Numbered from the stretch's first letter, positions 45,128 through 54,697 are shown. The stretch is 64,000 nucleotides of DNA from Ruegeria meonggei (GCF_900172215.1 NZ_FWFP01000009.1:1-64000); one strand, 5' to 3'. The notes: generated from the sequence alone by a model not told the origin. Numbers and translations are program-made.

Positions 45128-46576
45128 ATGGAAATGCCCCGGCCAAATCCCGAAGTTCTGGCGCGCAAGCAGACCGTGGTATCGCGTCTGCTGCGAGTCT
45201 TGCCGCAGGACGCGGTCATTCACGACCCGGCCGAGACGCGCGCCTATGAATGCGACGCGCTGACGGCCTATCGCTGCCCGCCGATGCTGGCGGTTTTGCC
45301 ATCATCGACGGCAGAGGTCGCGGATGTGCTGCGCATCTGCAATGAAGAGGGCGTGCCGGTGGTCCCGCGCGGCTCGGGCACCTCGCTGGCGGGTGGGGCG
45401 CTGCCCACGGCGGATTGCGTGATTCTGGGCATCGCCCGGATGAATGAGGTGCTGGAGGTCGACTACGACAACCGCTTCATCCGCGTGCAGACCGGTCGCA
45501 CCAATCAGAGCGTCACCGGGGCCGTGGAAGAGGATGACTTCTTTTACGCCCCCGACCCGTCATCGCAACTGGCCTGTGCGATTGCGGGCAATATCGCGAT
45601 GAATTCGGGCGGTGCACACTGCCTGAAATACGGCGTGACCACCAACAACCTGCTGGGCGTGACGATGGTGATGATGGATGGCAACGTGGTCGAGATTGGC
45701 GGTGCCCATCTGGATGCGGGCGGGCTGGACTTGCTGGGGGTAATCTGTGGCTCCGAAGGTCAGTTGGGCGTTGTGACCGAAGCCACCCTACGCATTCTGC
45801 GCAAACCCGAAGGCGCAAGGCCTGTTCTGATGGGGTTCGACGATAATGAGGTCGCCGGGCAGTGTGTGTCAGACATCATCAAGTCAGGCATCCTGCCTGT
45901 CGCGATCGAGTTCATGGACACGCTGTGCATCAAGGCCTGCGAAAACTTTGCCCATGCAGGATACCCGGACTGCACCGCGCTGCTGATCGTTGAGGTTGAA
46001 GGATCGGAGCCCGAGATCGACTATCAACTGTCCAAGATCATCGAGATCGCCAAACGCCACAACCCCGTGGAGCTGCGCGAAAGTCAGTCGGCCGAGGAAA
46101 GTGCGAAAATCTGGTTGGGCCGTAAATCCGCCTTTGGCGCGATGGGGCAGATGAACGACTACATGTGTCTGGATGGCACGATTCCGGTGTCCTCGCTGCC
46201 CGAGGTGCTGCGCCGGATCGGCGAGCTGAGCGAAGACTACGGTCTGCCTGTGGGCAACGTGTTCCACGCCGGTGATGGCAATATGCACCCGTTGATCCTG
46301 TTTGATGCCAACAAACCCGGCGATCTTGAAAAATGCGAGGCGTTTGGCGCTGACATTCTGCGGCTTTGCGTGGATGTGGGCGGCTGTCTGACCGGTGAGC
46401 ATGGTGTGGGCATCGAAAAACGAGATTTGATGACCCATCAATATGACCCCGCAGACCTTGAGGCGCAGATGGCCGTCAAGGATGTGTTCGATCCGAACTG
46501 GTTGCTGAACCCAGCCAAAGTCTTCCCGCTGGATGTGTCCGAGGCTCGCCGCGATGCGCAGATCGCTGCAGAATAA
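45128..46576 (+). CDS. glcD: Glycolate oxidase subunit GlcD (FAD-linked)
   Basis: This 482-residue flavoprotein of the VAO family binds FAD through PRGSGTSLAGGALP and DPSSQLACAIAGNIAMNSGG. The C-terminal half contains GNVFHAGDGNMHPLILFD with the substrate- and metal-binding histidines, and GCLTGEHGVGIEKRDLM. It oxidises glycolate to glyoxylate together with GlcE and GlcF and passes electrons to the respiratory chain. It is first in glcDEF, with a likely GntR operator in front. Confidence 0.96.
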   Translation: MEMPRPNPEVLARKQTVVSRLLRVLPQDAVIHDPAETRAYECDALTAYRCPPMLAVLPSSTAEVADVLRICNEEGVPVVPRGSGTSLAGGALPTADCVILGIARMNEVLEVDYDNRFIRVQTGRTNQSVTGAVEEDDFFYAPDPSSQLACAIAGNIAMNSGGAHCLKYGVTTNNLLGVTMVMMDGNVVEIGGAHLDAGGLDLLGVICGSEGQLGVVTEATLRILRKPEGARPVLMGFDDNEVAGQCVSDIIKSGILPVAIEFMDTLCIKACENFAHAGYPDCTALLIVEVEGSEPEIDYQLSKIIEIAKRHNPVELRESQSAEESAKIWLGRKSAFGAMGQMNDYMCLDGTIPVSSLPEVLRRIGELSEDYGLPVGNVFHAGDGNMHPLILFDANKPGDLEKCEAFGADILRLCVDVGGCLTGEHGVGIEKRDLMTHQYDPADLEAQMAVKDVFDPNWLLNPAKVFPLDVSEARRDAQIAAE

Positions 46577-46600
46577 CGGCTCTAACAAAGAAGAATTGAA

Positions 46601-47701
46601 ATGAAACCTGAGACAGAAGCCGAGCTGGCCGAGATGGTGGCCGGGTTGACCGAGCCGGTAAATATTGTTGGTGGCGGCACCCGTGGCATAACCGGACCCG
46701 CAGCCACAATCGAAACCGTAGGCTTAAGCGGCATAGCGCTGTACGAACCCGGCGCTCTGACCATCGTGGCACAGGTCGGAACGCCGCTGGCTCGGATTGA
46801 GGCCGCGCTAGAGGCGGAAGGGCAACAACTGGCGTTTGAGCCCATGGATCACCGGGGCTTACTAGGCACCGGAGGAACGCCGACCATTGGCGGTGTCGTG
46901 GCCACCAATATCTCGGGTCCGCGCCGGATTCAGGCTGGGGCCTGTCGCGATTTCCTGCTAGGCGTGCGCTTTGTCGATGGCACCGGGCAGGTGGTTAAGA
47001 ACGGCGGCCGGGTGATGAAGAACGTGACCGGCTATGACTTGGTCAAGTTGATGGCGGGGTCCTGCGGCACATTGGGTGTACTGACCGAGGTGTCGCTGAA
47101 GGTTCTGCCCAAGCCCGAGGTCTCGGCAACGCTGGCCATCCAGGTTCCGGACACCACAACCGCCATCCGTGCGCTGTCAGCGGCGTTGAAATCCCCGTTC
47201 GAGGTCAGCGGCGCAGCCTATGACCCGCAGGACGGCCAAGCCCTGCTGCGGGTCGAAGGGTTCGCAGAGTCAGTGGCCTATCGCGTCGAACAGTTGAAGT
47301 CCGTGTTGGCGGGTATCGGCGAGATCGCCGAGGTCTCGGATTCCGCTGCTCTGTGGCGGGCGCTACGGGACGTCGCCGCGTTTCACGGCAAGGACGGCGA
47401 TGTCTGGCGCATTTCAGTCAAGCCCTCGGACACGCCTGACCTCGCCGCGCGTCTTGAGGCAAAGCAGACACTGTTTGACTGGGGTGGGGGGCTGATCTGG
47501 GCTTTGGTTCCCAATGGCACCGACCTGCGCGCCCGGTTGGGTGCTTTTGAAGGTCACGCAACGCTGGTCCGGGCAGAGGCCTCTACGGCTGAAACCCTAG
47601 GGCGGTTTCAGCCTGAAGCTGCGCCTATTCAGGCTCTAACAAACGGAATTCGGCACAAATTTGACCCACGCGGTTTGTTGAATCCGGGGCTGATGGGGTA
47701 A
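46601..47701 (+). CDS. glcE: Glycolate oxidase subunit GlcE (FAD-binding)
   Basis: This 366-residue protein carries a PCMH-type FAD-binding domain (VNIVGGGTRGITGPA, then LGTGGTPTIGGVVATNISGP) and a short C-terminal catalytic-like half with FDPRGLLNPGLMG at the end. It is a shorter relative of GlcD, as usual in the operon. Present between glcD and glcF with gaps of 24 and 4 bases. Confidence 0.95.
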   Translation: MKPETEAELAEMVAGLTEPVNIVGGGTRGITGPAATIETVGLSGIALYEPGALTIVAQVGTPLARIEAALEAEGQQLAFEPMDHRGLLGTGGTPTIGGVVATNISGPRRIQAGACRDFLLGVRFVDGTGQVVKNGGRVMKNVTGYDLVKLMAGSCGTLGVLTEVSLKVLPKPEVSATLAIQVPDTTTAIRALSAALKSPFEVSGAAYDPQDGQALLRVEGFAESVAYRVEQLKSVLAGIGEIAEVSDSAALWRALRDVAAFHGKDGDVWRISVKPSDTPDLAARLEAKQTLFDWGGGLIWALVPNGTDLRARLGAFEGHATLVRAEASTAETLGRFQPEAAPIQALTNGIRHKFDPRGLLNPGLMG

Positions 47702-47705
47702 GCAC

Positions 47706-49028
47706 ATGCAAACGACGTTTACCGAAAAGCAGTTGCAGGACCCGGCGATCAAACGCTCGAACGAGATCTTGCGCAGCTGCGTGCATTGCGGCTTTTGCAC
47801 CGCTACCTGCCCGACCTATCAGGTGCTGGGCGACGAATTGGACAGCCCGCGCGGGCGCATCTACCTGATCAAGGACATGCTTGAGAATGAGCGGGTCCCC
47901 GACGCGAAAACGGTCAAACATATCGACCGCTGCCTGTCTTGCCTGGCTTGCATGACCACCTGCCCGTCGGGTGTGCACTACATGCATCTGGTCGACCACG
48001 CGCGGGAATACATCGAAGAGAACTACAAACGCCCCTTCACGGATCGGGCGCTGCGGTGGGTATTGGCACAGATCCTGCCCTACCCGATGCGGTTCCGCTG
48101 GGCACTGATCGGGGCAAAGCTGGGCCGCCCGTTGCGGCATTTGATGCCGGATGCGCGATTGCGGGCGATGTTGGACATGGCGCCGAAACATATCCCGCCC
48201 GTCAGCCGCAATGACGACCCGCAAAGCTTTGCGCCCCAAGGCCCGCGCATCAAACGCGTGGCACTAATGACGGGTTGCGCGCAAAAGGCGCTGAACACTG
48301 ATATCAACGACGCCACAATCCGCCTGCTTACACGGACGGGGTGCGAGGTCGTGGTGGCGGACGGGGCCGGGTGCTGTGGCGCGCTGACCCATCATATGGG
48401 CAAGTCGAATGAAAGCCATAAAGCTGCAATAGCCAATATTAGAGCCTGGATAAATGAGTTGGACGGTGACGGTCTGGACGCCATCGTCATCAACACCTCA
48501 GGCTGTGGCACCACTGTGAAAGACTATGGCCATATGTTCCGCGATGGCCCTTTGGCCGAAGACGCCGCGCGGGTGTCCGCCCTTGCCATGGATATCAGCG
48601 AGTTGCTGGTGCAGCTGGACCTGCCTGAAGGCGCGGACAAGGGCATGACTGTTGCCTATCACGCGGCCTGTTCCCTGCAGCACGGGCAGCAGATCAAAAC
48701 CCATCCCAAGGACCTGCTGAAACAGGCCGGATTCACAGTGGCTGAACCCGCCGACAGCCATTTGTGCTGCGGCAGTGCCGGGACTTACAACCTGATGCAG
48801 CCCGAAATCTCGGGCCAGTTGAAACAGCGCAAGGTCAAAACGTTAGAGGCTAAGAACCCTGATGTGATTGCGGCTGGCAATATCGGCTGCATGATGCAGA
48901 TCGGGTCTGCCACGGATGTTCCGATTGTGCACACGGTCGAGTTGCTGGACTGGGCCACTGGTGGCCCCAAACCCCCGGCAATGCAGCAGAATCGCACTGT
49001 CGCATCGAATGTCCCGATCCTCAGGTAA
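47706..49028 (+). CDS. glcF: Glycolate oxidase iron-sulfur subunit GlcF
   Basis: This 440-residue protein has two ferredoxin-like [4Fe-4S] motifs, CVHCGFCTATCPTY and CLSCLACMTTCPSGV, near residues 26 and 78. It is followed by two cysteine-rich CCG domains: TGCAQKALNTDIN with GAGCCGAL, and AACSLQHGQQI with LCCGSAGTYNL. It carries electrons from the flavin subunits toward quinones at the membrane. A 7-bp hairpin (CTGATGC / GCATCAG, 49035-49054) lies seven bases after its stop and may end the operon. Confidence 0.96.
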   Translation: MQTTFTEKQLQDPAIKRSNEILRSCVHCGFCTATCPTYQVLGDELDSPRGRIYLIKDMLENERVPDAKTVKHIDRCLSCLACMTTCPSGVHYMHLVDHAREYIEENYKRPFTDRALRWVLAQILPYPMRFRWALIGAKLGRPLRHLMPDARLRAMLDMAPKHIPPVSRNDDPQSFAPQGPRIKRVALMTGCAQKALNTDINDATIRLLTRTGCEVVVADGAGCCGALTHHMGKSNESHKAAIANIRAWINELDGDGLDAIVINTSGCGTTVKDYGHMFRDGPLAEDAARVSALAMDISELLVQLDLPEGADKGMTVAYHAACSLQHGQQIKTHPKDLLKQAGFTVAEPADSHLCCGSAGTYNLMQPEISGQLKQRKVKTLEAKNPDVIAAGNIGCMMQIGSATDVPIVHTVELLDWATGGPKPPAMQQNRTVASNVPILR

Positions 49029-49034
49029 AACCGG

Positions 49035-49054
49035 CTGATGCGGCGCTGCATCAG
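49035..49054 (+). terminator. Hairpin after glcF
   Basis: CTGATGC and GCATCAG form a 7-bp stem with a 6-base loop just after the glcF stop. There is no T-run, so terminator strength is doubtful. Confidence 0.4.
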
Positions 49055-49146
49055 TTACCGCATGAAACCATTTCCGGCACACGCGCCCTATTTTCGCCCT
49101 ACCCGACACATAGGAGAATAGGTCAACAGAAACGCCGGAGATTTGC

Positions 49147-49938
49147 GTGCGAAACTGGATCAGGGCTTTAGCGCTGGCTTTAACGCCGATGGCCGCCATG
49201 GCGCAGGACAGCGGGCTGAAAAGCCTGGACACCACCGATGCCGGACGGGCATGGATGGCGGTTGGCCGTCTGAACATAAATGGGTCAGGGTTTTGCACCG
49301 GCACACTTGTGTCGCCCACACTTGTTCTGACCGCAGCCCATTGTCTGTACGACAAGGTGACGGGCCAGCACATCGACTTATCGCAGGTCGAGTTTCTGGC
49401 CGCGTGGCGTCTGGGTCGTGCCTCGGCCTATCGGGCGGCGCGACAGGCCGTCATCCATCCGGATTACCAGTATGACACCAAGACCCCGAACGCAGGTCTG
49501 CGCAATGATATCGCGCTGATCGAGCTGTGGCAGCCGATTCGAAATACAGCGATCATTCCGTTTGAAACCGGCACCCGACCACGTCGGGGCGAAGAGGTCG
49601 GCGTCGTCTCATACGCGCATGACCGGGCCGAAGCCCCTGCGCTGCAAGAGGTTTGCTCGGTCATCACCCGCCGGACAGAGGTTCTGGTGATGTCCTGCGA
49701 TGTTGAGCTCGGCTCGTCTGGTGCTCCGGTCTTTTCCTTTGACGGCGACCGCCCGCGCATCGTGTCGGTTGTTGCAGCCAAAGCTGAATATAAGGGGCAG
49801 CGCGTCTCCGTTGGAACCGCAGTAGAAGGTTCGCTGGAATTACTAGAGGCAGAACTGCTCGCTGGACGCGGATTTTCTGCGGCGGCCCCGCCAGGTGGAA
49901 CAAGCCGAAACATCGGCGCTCGGTTTATCAAGCCATGA
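49147..49938 (+). CDS. Secreted trypsin-like serine protease, paralogue 1
   Basis: This 263-residue protein starts with GTG and has a Sec leader (ALALALTPMAAMAQ). The chymotrypsin-fold triad is present: His65 in VLTAAHCLYD, Asp121 in RNDIALIEL and Ser191 in ELGSSGAPVF. The usual GDSGG motif is GSSGA, as in other V8/trypsin-like bacterial proteases. The C-terminus ends in a short NIGARFIKP tail also found in its neighbour. It is exported, probably acting in the periplasm. It overlaps the next gene, its own paralogue, by four bases. Confidence 0.88.
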   Translation: MRNWIRALALALTPMAAMAQDSGLKSLDTTDAGRAWMAVGRLNINGSGFCTGTLVSPTLVLTAAHCLYDKVTGQHIDLSQVEFLAAWRLGRASAYRAARQAVIHPDYQYDTKTPNAGLRNDIALIELWQPIRNTAIIPFETGTRPRRGEEVGVVSYAHDRAEAPALQEVCSVITRRTEVLVMSCDVELGSSGAPVFSFDGDRPRIVSVVAAKAEYKGQRVSVGTAVEGSLELLEAELLAGRGFSAAAPPGGTSRNIGARFIKP

Positions 49939-50750
49939 TGCGGTCTGTATTAAGCTTTTTGCTGTGCCTGACGGTCTTGCCACTTGCCTCACACGCGCAA
50001 AGTGACAAGCGGAAACTGACGGACCGGGATGATCTCTATGGCTGGGAAGCGGTTGGTCGCCTGGATATCGGCGACCAGGGCTTTTGTACGGGCACCTTGA
50101 TTGCGCAGGACCTGGTTCTGACGGCGGCTCATTGCGCGGTGGATCGCGCGACGGGGAACCCCTATGCGCCTGAAACTGTGACATTCCGGGCTGGCCTGAG
50201 TGACGGAACTTCCCTGGCCGATCGCAAGGTTACTCAGATCGCGGTCTATCCCGGGTATACCAACCGCCCGGAATTGATGGTCGAGTCTGTTCAGGCAGAT
50301 GTCGCTCTGATGCGGTTGGACCAACCGATACCGTATACCGTGGCGAACCCGTTCGCGTTGTACAGCGGCCGCGTGACAGGAGCCGAGGTCAGTCTGGCCT
50401 CGTACGGGCGCGGTCGCTCCGAGGCGATCATGCGTGAGCGGTCCTGTCATATCCTGGACCGTCAACAAGGCCTGATCGTCTTTAATTGTGATATTACTTA
50501 TGGCTCATCCGGCTCGGCGCTGTTGGCCAAAAAGGGCTCGCGCTGGCAAATACTGTCGGTTGTATCTGCCGTGGGCGCCTATCGCGGCCGGAAAGCCGGA
50601 TTTGGCATGGAACTGTTTGGAATCGTTTCTGAACTCAAGGCGATTTTACGCCGCGATGCCCCCCAACCCAAGGCCACTATTCGCCGCTTGCAGGTGGGAT
50701 CGGGTAAATCGAATACGGGCGCGAAATTCATCAATTCCGGCGGGTCTTGA
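49935..50750 (+). CDS. Secreted trypsin-like serine protease, paralogue 2
   Basis: This 271-residue protein has a leader ending in SHAQ. The triad is His66 in VLTAAHCAVD, Asp122 in ADVALMRLD and Ser192 in TYGSSGSALL. It shares the mature N-terminal LYGWEAVGRLDIGDQGFCTGTL pattern (read in two halves) and the C-terminal NTGAKFIN tail with the gene before it. The tandem duplication and ATGA overlap imply equal production. A putative heat-shock promoter for the next gene begins over its stop codon. Confidence 0.88.
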   Translation: MMRSVLSFLLCLTVLPLASHAQSDKRKLTDRDDLYGWEAVGRLDIGDQGFCTGTLIAQDLVLTAAHCAVDRATGNPYAPETVTFRAGLSDGTSLADRKVTQIAVYPGYTNRPELMVESVQADVALMRLDQPIPYTVANPFALYSGRVTGAEVSLASYGRGRSEAIMRERSCHILDRQQGLIVFNCDITYGSSGSALLAKKGSRWQILSVVSAVGAYRGRKAGFGMELFGIVSELKAILRRDAPQPKATIRRLQVGSGKSNTGAKFINSGGS

Positions 50751-50772
50751 ACTCGGCCAAAAAGCTACCCAT
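50746..50772 (+). promoter_or_regulatory. Candidate RpoH-type promoter of hsp20
   Basis: CTTGAA (50746-50751), a 15-base spacer and ACCCAT (50767-50772) resemble the sigma-32 elements CTTGAA and CCCCAT. It lies about 100 bases before the hsp20 start and overlaps the stop codon of the protease gene. This spacing and the heat-shock gene behind it support the call; a transcription start is not shown. Confidence 0.5.
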
Positions 50773-50872
50773 GTGAAATGTATCGGGTCGCCACAGACGG
50801 GGCCCGGCTACATCACCGCCCGTCCAAACGGAGGGCAAAACCGTACATCGCTCTGATATGAGGATATGACAC

Positions 50873-51340
50873 ATGCGTACATTTGATTTTGCACCGCTGC
50901 ACCGCGCCACAGTTGGCTTTGACCAGATCGCCGACATGATGGATCGGGTTTTGACCAATGACGTGGCTCAGCCCAGCTATCCGCCTTACAACATCGAAAA
51001 AACTGATGCCGACACCTATCGCATCTCGGTTGCTGTCGCCGGGTTTTCGGAAAGCGATCTGTCGGTCGAAATGAAGGAAAACGCACTGATCGTTGCTGGT
51101 AAAAAAGCCGCCGAGGACGCAGAGCGCAGCTATTTGCACCGCGGCATCGCCACCCGCGCGTTCGAGCGCCGCTTTGCCTTGGCCGACCACGTCCGCGTCA
51201 CTGGCGCGAGCCACGAAAACGGTATGTTGAACATTGACCTCAAGCGCGAGGTCCCCGAGGCCCTGAAACCGCGCCGGATCGAGATTTCCTCGTCCAAGGC
51301 CATTGAAAAGGATGTGGTTGACGCCAAAGCCGTGAACTAA
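50873..51340 (+). CDS. Hsp20 small heat-shock protein
   Basis: This 155-residue protein is of the IbpA class. The N-terminus RTFDFAPLHRATVGFDQI is typical of class A sHSPs in alphaproteobacteria. The alpha-crystallin domain covers roughly residues 38-130 (NIEKTDADTYRISVAVAGF, and a final GMLNIDLKREVPEALKPRRI). It holds unfolded proteins for refolding by DnaK and ClpB. It is monocistronic, with a heat-shock-like promoter and a terminator. Confidence 0.94.
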   Translation: MRTFDFAPLHRATVGFDQIADMMDRVLTNDVAQPSYPPYNIEKTDADTYRISVAVAGFSESDLSVEMKENALIVAGKKAAEDAERSYLHRGIATRAFERRFALADHVRVTGASHENGMLNIDLKREVPEALKPRRIEISSSKAIEKDVVDAKAVN

Positions 51341-51394
51341 GGCGGTCGATCACCACGCCGCGATAGTCTTCTCCTCTCTGGGCTATCGCACCAC

Positions 51395-51432
51395 ACGCCC
51401 CGCGTTCCTCCAGACGCGGGGCGTTGTTTTTA
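51395..51432 (+). terminator. Rho-independent terminator after hsp20
   Basis: An 11-bp stem (ACGCCCCGCGT / ACGCGGGGCGT) with an 8-base loop is followed by TGTTTTTA. It lies 55 bases after the hsp20 stop. Confidence 0.85.
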
Positions 51433-51538
51433 GAGCAGGTGAGCGGCGGGCAAAAAAATAGCGCCCGCACTATTGCGAACGCCTTTTTTCAGAACCATTT
51501 TTCACGCAGGTGAAAGCGGTTGAACTACCCAGAGCGTA

Positions 51539-52300
51539 TCAAGCTGCGGCTTTTCTTCTGCGATGGGTTACGAAACCCAAGCTAAACAATGCGCCCCCCA
51601 ACAGTAAAATCGACGGAGGCAAGGGAACAGCGGCCACTTGTATCGCGTCGATCGAGAAGCCGTCATTCCGACGGGCGACATCACCACCCAACGCGGTATA
51701 GTTGGCCAGCGATATTCCGGCAGTCTTTGTCGGAGCCCCGAAATTAATTGTAACCAACCTAACGTTGCCATCCGACAATCTGCGATCAGTACGGAGTTCA
51801 TGGCTCTCGCCACCTGCGGTTATGCGAAGGAAGCCACCAGCATCGCTGCCGTCGCTCAGAGCAAACGTCAGTTTATCAAACGCTTTTCCACCAGCAAGCG
51901 CCACATCCCAGCTCAATCCCCAGGTGTCATTGCTGTCCAAAAACCACGAGCCGTTAGGAGAAAGGTTTTCACGTCCAAAAACGTTTCCCTCTCGCAAGGC
52001 CAGCATACTTCCACTGTTGCCCGGCAATCCGGAAACCGTGCCACCCGAGCCGATGCCACCCAGAGTCGAGAAGGTTCCAACCGAAGTAGAGAAACCGTTG
52101 GCAACTTCACCTTGTCCGTAGGTGGCGCCATGCGTTTCAAACCCTTCTAAAATCCCAGAGCCCGATCCGTAGATTGAGTTGTAAGAAGCCTCGGAATACT
52201 CGACCACGTCGATTGTTAACGCGTGGGCGCTGAAAGCCCAACAGGCCGAAACACTGGCCGCAATGAGTACTCTTGATAAGTTCACCGAAACTTCCCCCAC
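51539..52300 (-). CDS. Secreted protein with VPLPA-CTERM-like sorting signal
   Basis: This 253-residue protein has a Sec leader (VLIAASVSACWAFSAHA) and a C-terminal signal made of VPLPPS, a hydrophobic helix (ILLLGGALFSLGFVT) and a basic RRRK end. This is the VPLPA-CTERM variant of exosortase recognition signals, common in Rhodobacterales. The mature part is Gly/Ser-rich and strand-forming, without a recognised enzyme motif. It would be moved to the cell surface and cleaved by an exosortase; none is in the window. Confidence 0.8.
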   Translation of the reverse strand: MGEVSVNLSRVLIAASVSACWAFSAHALTIDVVEYSEASYNSIYGSGSGILEGFETHGATYGQGEVANGFSTSVGTFSTLGGIGSGGTVSGLPGNSGSMLALREGNVFGRENLSPNGSWFLDSNDTWGLSWDVALAGGKAFDKLTFALSDGSDAGGFLRITAGGESHELRTDRRLSDGNVRLVTINFGAPTKTAGISLANYTALGGDVARRNDGFSIDAIQVAAVPLPPSILLLGGALFSLGFVTHRRRKAAA

Positions 52301-52467
52301 AACTAACAGAAGAATGATAGCTCAATAATCTGTTTCCGCAAAACGTTCTGTTTAAACACGCGGTTCCCTATTGTTCTGGGGAGGTTTTAATTTGAAACTA
52401 TTCAGTTAGTTTGCTTTGTGAATGTGTATAAGTCGCCTTTTGGAATGGCTCTGGGAAAACTGAAAGA

Positions 52468-52490
52468 CCCCACGCATGATTCGCGCGGGG
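52468..52490 (-). terminator. Hairpin after the phytase-like esterase gene
   Basis: CCCCACGC and GCGCGGGG pair over 7 of 8 positions around a short loop, 24 bases beyond the stop of the minus-strand gene. On that strand TTTTCCC follows somewhat later, so terminator strength is modest. Confidence 0.5.
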
Positions 52491-52513
52491 CCGATCACAG
52501 TTTGGAACGCTGA

Positions 52514-54697
52514 TCAATTCCCGGCCGTCACCGACCCGATGGACCAGAACATCGTCTCGCCCGAGGCATCGTCGACGCCGTCATTGTCGGTCATCACAAA
52601 GGCTTCGCCCGAGGGCAGGATGGCCAGACCTTCGATTTTGTCCAGAACGTAACCGCCGGTTGAGGACAGGTCGGGCAGCAGGTCGCGGACTTCTTCCTTG
52701 CTGACCACGGGCAGATCGCCGCCAAGCGGCGCGGGCGTCATGTCCGACAGCGGAATGCGATAGACCTTTTTGGTCACAGCGCGGTGGTCATGCTGGTTGT
52801 CACGCTCGATGACATAGACATAGTCGCCAAAGGCCACAATTTCAGACAGGCCGATCCAGCCCTTGGCGGGTTCTTCTTTGGGGTAATGCACGGCGCCCCA
52901 TTCCTTAGTGTCTAGATTATAGGCGACCAGCTTTACGTGGTTCTTGGGATCGTCCTTCCATTCGCGCTGCACCGCCATCCACAGGGTGTCGCCGACGCGG
53001 GTGATGCCCTCAAAACCAAAGCGTTTCTCGACGGCCATCAGTTCCGGTGGCAGGCCGATCTCGCCTTTGCGGTCCTTGATCTTGCCGTCCGCTGCGACGT
53101 GATAGATCGCATGTGGGATCAGACGATCCGTGCGCCCTTCGGAGGCGACATAGAACCCGCCCTTACCATCCAGCGTGATGCCCTCCAGATCCAGTTTTTG
53201 CGCCGGGTTGCCGTCCTGACGGTGGACGCGGATCACATCCACAATGCGGGCGGGTTTCTGGCTGGGGTCGATCTTGAAGATCGAAGGCTGGAAGCCGTAA
53301 AAGCTGTCGTTCACCGCATAGATCATGCCGTCCTCATCAGCAACCAGACCGGACAGGGCACCCCATCCGATCAGCTCATCCGCGCCTTCCGATGTCAGGT
53401 GAGGATAGGTGGCGGGGGCGTCCTGGTATTCATAGATCATGACATGCGCACGCGGACCGCCATCTTCGATCAGGTCTTTTTCGTTAGCCGATATCAGCAG
53501 GTTGCGGTCCGGGATCGCAACATAGCCTTCCGGACCAACGCCAGACGGTAGAAGTTGTTTCAGAACCGGGTGGGCCGGATCGGTGGCGTCATAAACACCC
53601 ACGACCGAGGCACGTTCAGCCCCCACAAAGATCATCGGCGTGTCGCCGAAGGTCGCGGCGGTCACACTCTCTGGCTCAACGCCTTTACTGTCCGAGCGCT
53701 TGTCGGGGTAGTGGCCGATCTGAATGATGGCTTTCTCAAACGCGGTGCCGTTTTCGTAAACAACTGTGCCGTCCTTGTGGAAGATCGTCCAGCCACGCGA
53801 ACCGCCCTCGTAATCGCCTTCGTTGGCGGTGGCAAAGTGATCATCGTCGATCCACTTAACCGCGTCCGGTTCGCGCAAGCGACCCTGTTGGTTTTCGGTA
53901 AAGATCAGCGCGCCGCGTTCGTCCGTGGCGTCGATGCCGTCCAGATCAACAGCTCCGGCTGAGAAATGGCTGATCACGGTGCCATTCTTGTCGACAACCG
54001 CGATGTGGTTGTTTTCCTGCAGGGTGATGACGGTTTCACCCAGGCCGTTGATGTCGACGAACTCGGGCTCTGGGTCGGTGGGGGCAACCTGGGCCAGGCC
54101 GGTCAGGCTGGTCATTTTCATCGCTGAACAGTCCAGCGCGCCGTCTTTCAGCGGCACCAGTGCAAGCGATCCGGCGGGCAGCTGCGGGATGAGCCCGCCG
54201 TTCAGGTCTTCGTCCCGTTCGTTTTCAATAGCCACGGCGACAAAGCTGCCGTCGGGGGCAATGGCGACGCTGTCGGGCTGGCCGCCCAGATCACAGGCGC
54301 CGGTTTCCGCCCTGTCTGCGATATCGAACGAGATCAGCTTGCCAGAAGGCGCGGTGTAGCTGTCAGAAGTGTTCACACCGACAAATGCCGTCGTGCCGAT
54401 GATACCAACGGATGTCGGCTCACCGCCCACATCCATCGTGCCTAGCGGGGCCGGGTTCGCAGGGTCGGTGATGTCGACCATACCGATCGCACCCAGCGGG
54501 CTGTCGGTATAGACCAGCGTCGTGCCATCCGCTGTGGCGGCGATGATCTCGGGCGAGGTTTCGCGGTTGGTATCGGCGCCCTCGACCATGTTTTTGACCA
54601 CGGGGAAGGACGCAATACGGTTGAAGTTCATCTCTGCCACGGCCTGACCGGCGGTCAGGGCAAGGGCAGATGTCAGGCAGGCAAAGCGCAATGACAT
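52514..54697 (-). CDS. Periplasmic phytase-like esterase with beta-propeller domain
   Basis: This 727-residue exported protein has a leader (CLTSALALTAGQAVAE). Residues ~30-420 form an LVIVD/YncE-like beta-propeller (ISFDIADRAETGACDLGGQPD, PEFVDINGLGETVITLQENN and similar blades). Residues ~430-727 match the esterase-like activity of phytase domain, with DLEGITLDGKGGFYVASEGR, FGFEGITRVGDTLWMAVQRE and DKIEGLAILPSGEAFVMTDNDG. It likely cleaves phosphoesters to free phosphate. A three-unit Pho box sits 60 bases upstream, strong support for phosphate-starvation control by PhoB. Confidence 0.85.
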   Translation of the reverse strand: MSLRFACLTSALALTAGQAVAEMNFNRIASFPVVKNMVEGADTNRETSPEIIAATADGTTLVYTDSPLGAIGMVDITDPANPAPLGTMDVGGEPTSVGIIGTTAFVGVNTSDSYTAPSGKLISFDIADRAETGACDLGGQPDSVAIAPDGSFVAVAIENERDEDLNGGLIPQLPAGSLALVPLKDGALDCSAMKMTSLTGLAQVAPTDPEPEFVDINGLGETVITLQENNHIAVVDKNGTVISHFSAGAVDLDGIDATDERGALIFTENQQGRLREPDAVKWIDDDHFATANEGDYEGGSRGWTIFHKDGTVVYENGTAFEKAIIQIGHYPDKRSDSKGVEPESVTAATFGDTPMIFVGAERASVVGVYDATDPAHPVLKQLLPSGVGPEGYVAIPDRNLLISANEKDLIEDGGPRAHVMIYEYQDAPATYPHLTSEGADELIGWGALSGLVADEDGMIYAVNDSFYGFQPSIFKIDPSQKPARIVDVIRVHRQDGNPAQKLDLEGITLDGKGGFYVASEGRTDRLIPHAIYHVAADGKIKDRKGEIGLPPELMAVEKRFGFEGITRVGDTLWMAVQREWKDDPKNHVKLVAYNLDTKEWGAVHYPKEEPAKGWIGLSEIVAFGDYVYVIERDNQHDHRAVTKKVYRIPLSDMTPAPLGGDLPVVSKEEVRDLLPDLSSTGGYVLDKIEGLAILPSGEAFVMTDNDGVDDASGETMFWSIGSVTAGN

